Positions 5,025-5,701 of a DNA stretch of 5,701 nucleotides are shown here, in pieces. The DNA lies in contig JACQVT010000524.1 in the NCBI GenBank assembly GCA_016209665.1, positions 1 through 5,701 on the forward strand, given 5' to 3'. The notes under the pieces were generated by a model. The model worked only from the letters and a program-made list of their open reading frames with translations. It did not search any database and was not told where the DNA came from. Source of the DNA: Planctomycetota bacterium (lineage in GTDB: Bacteria; Planctomycetota; Phycisphaerae; UBA1845; PWPN01). The position numbers were made by a program, and so were the translations under genes. Numbering within the stretch: position 1 is the stretch's first letter; each line of letters starts with the position of its first letter.

Positions 5025-5701
5025 TGGCTGAGACGTTCCGCGTCGGCCCGTTCGCGCTGCGCTCCCGCCTGTTTGTCGGCACGGGCAAGTACGCCAACTT
5101 CGACCTCATGAACGCCTGCCTGGAGGCCTCCGGCTGTCAGGTCGTGACGGTGGCCGTGCGCCGCGACGTGTTGAGCCCCGAAGGCGGCAAGCGGCCGCAG
5201 ACCCTGCTCGACGCCCTGGACACCAGCAAGTACATCATTCTGCCGAACACCGCCGGCTGCTTTTCCGCCCAGGACGCCGTCCGGGCCGCCCGGCTGAGCC
5301 GGGAGCTGCTCGAGGGCCTCGACAACCCCGGCGGCCGGTGGGTCAAGCTGGAGGTTCTGGCCGACAAGCGCACCCTGCTGCCCGACCCGGTCGGCTCGTT
5401 GCAGGCCACCGAGCAGCTTGTCAAGGAGGGCTTCGCCGTTTTGGTCTACACCTCCGACGACCCGGTCATCGCCAAACGACTCAAGGAGGCGGGGGCCACC
5501 AGCGTGATGCCGGCCGGCTCGCCCATCGGCAGCGGCCAGGGCGTGCTCAATCCGAACAACATCCGGATCGCCCTCGAGTATCTCAAGGAGAACGACCCTG
5601 ACTACCCGGTCATCGTCGATGCCGGCGTGGGGACCGCTTCGGACGTGACCATCGCGATGGAGCTGGGTTCGGACGGGGTGCTGCTCAACACGGGCATCGC
5701 C
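5024..5701 (+). CDS. thiG: ThiG, thiazole synthase (3' end outside window)
   Basis: The first 226 codons of thiazole synthase, the (beta/alpha)8-barrel enzyme that joins 1-deoxy-D-xylulose 5-phosphate, a glycine-derived imine and sulfur from ThiS thiocarboxylate into the thiazole phosphate of thiamine. Visible family motifs in order are RLFVGTGKY (15-23), TVAVRR (42-47), LPNTAGC (73-79), [17 protein letters not shown] (106-122), VLVYTSDDP (139-147), [12 protein letters not shown] (162-173) and [10 protein letters not shown] (198-207) with LLNTGIA at the window edge. Lys108 in WVKLEV corresponds to the lysine that forms the Schiff base with the sugar substrate. Small departures from the common sequence are MPAGSP for MPLGSP and NTGIA for NTAIA; neither removes a known catalytic residue. 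About 25-40 residues are missing beyond the window, judged by the usual length of 255-265. The start overlaps the thiS stop by one base. Identification is secure. Confidence 0.97.
   Translation, partial: MAETFRVGPFALRSRLFVGTGKYANFDLMNACLEASGCQVVTVAVRRDVLSPEGGKRPQTLLDALDTSKYIILPNTAGCFSAQDAVRAARLSRELLEGLDNPGGRWVKLEVLADKRTLLPDPVGSLQATEQLVKEGFAVLVYTSDDPVIAKRLKEAGATSVMPAGSPIGSGQGVLNPNNIRIALEYLKENDPDYPVIVDAGVGTASDVTIAMELGSDGVLLNTGIA

Noticed and set aside
5137..5424. Minus-strand open frame inside thiG
   Set aside because: It is an antisense shadow of a strongly conserved enzyme gene and has no recognisable product.

Overview
The window is GC-rich (clearly above 60 percent by eye) and most likely comes from a member of the Planctomycetota, perhaps class Phycisphaerae. 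This is inferred from three things: a secreted SBBP beta-propeller protein ending in a cysteine-containing dockerin-like EF-hand pair, an orphan RHS/YD-repeat fragment of the kind scattered through those genomes, and a divergent sigma-70 protein with a long N-terminal part. No rRNA marker is present, so the placement is tentative.

Layout, left to right. (1) 2-406 (+): the last 134 codons of a MacB/FtsX-type ABC transporter permease. (2) 407-804: a non-coding leader region with a weak -10-like box and a strong hairpin just before the next gene. (3) 805-1776 (+): a 323-residue sigma-70 family factor with recognisable regions 2 and 4, no recognisable region 3 and an unusual region 2.3/2.4. (4) 1777-2422: a stem-loop, short direct repeats, a minus-strand RHS-repeat remnant (about 1976-2158) and a small palindrome. 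(5) 2423-4450 (+): a secreted protein with seven SBBP propeller repeats, an Ig-like segment and a C-terminal dockerin-like domain. (6) 4451-4823: no gene, but a dense run of inverted repeats (an imperfect palindrome at 4498-4553 and a potentially multibranched fold at 4606-4746), then a near-consensus sigma-70 promoter at 4773-4802. (7) 4824-5024 thiS and 5024-5701 thiG (cut by the window end), overlapping and translationally coupled.

The genes do not form one pathway. Only thiS-thiG is a clear functional unit: the sulfur carrier protein and the thiazole synthase that uses it in thiamine biosynthesis. The permease, sigma factor and propeller protein look like separate transcription units on the same strand. 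No CRISPR array, transposase, tRNA or rRNA is visible. The least explained part is the structured interval between the propeller gene and thiS. The inferred thiS promoter lies downstream of it and leaves a leader too short for a TPP riboswitch. I found no clear new multi-gene system; the leads worth following are that structured interval, the altered promoter-recognition residues of the sigma factor, and the RHS remnant.
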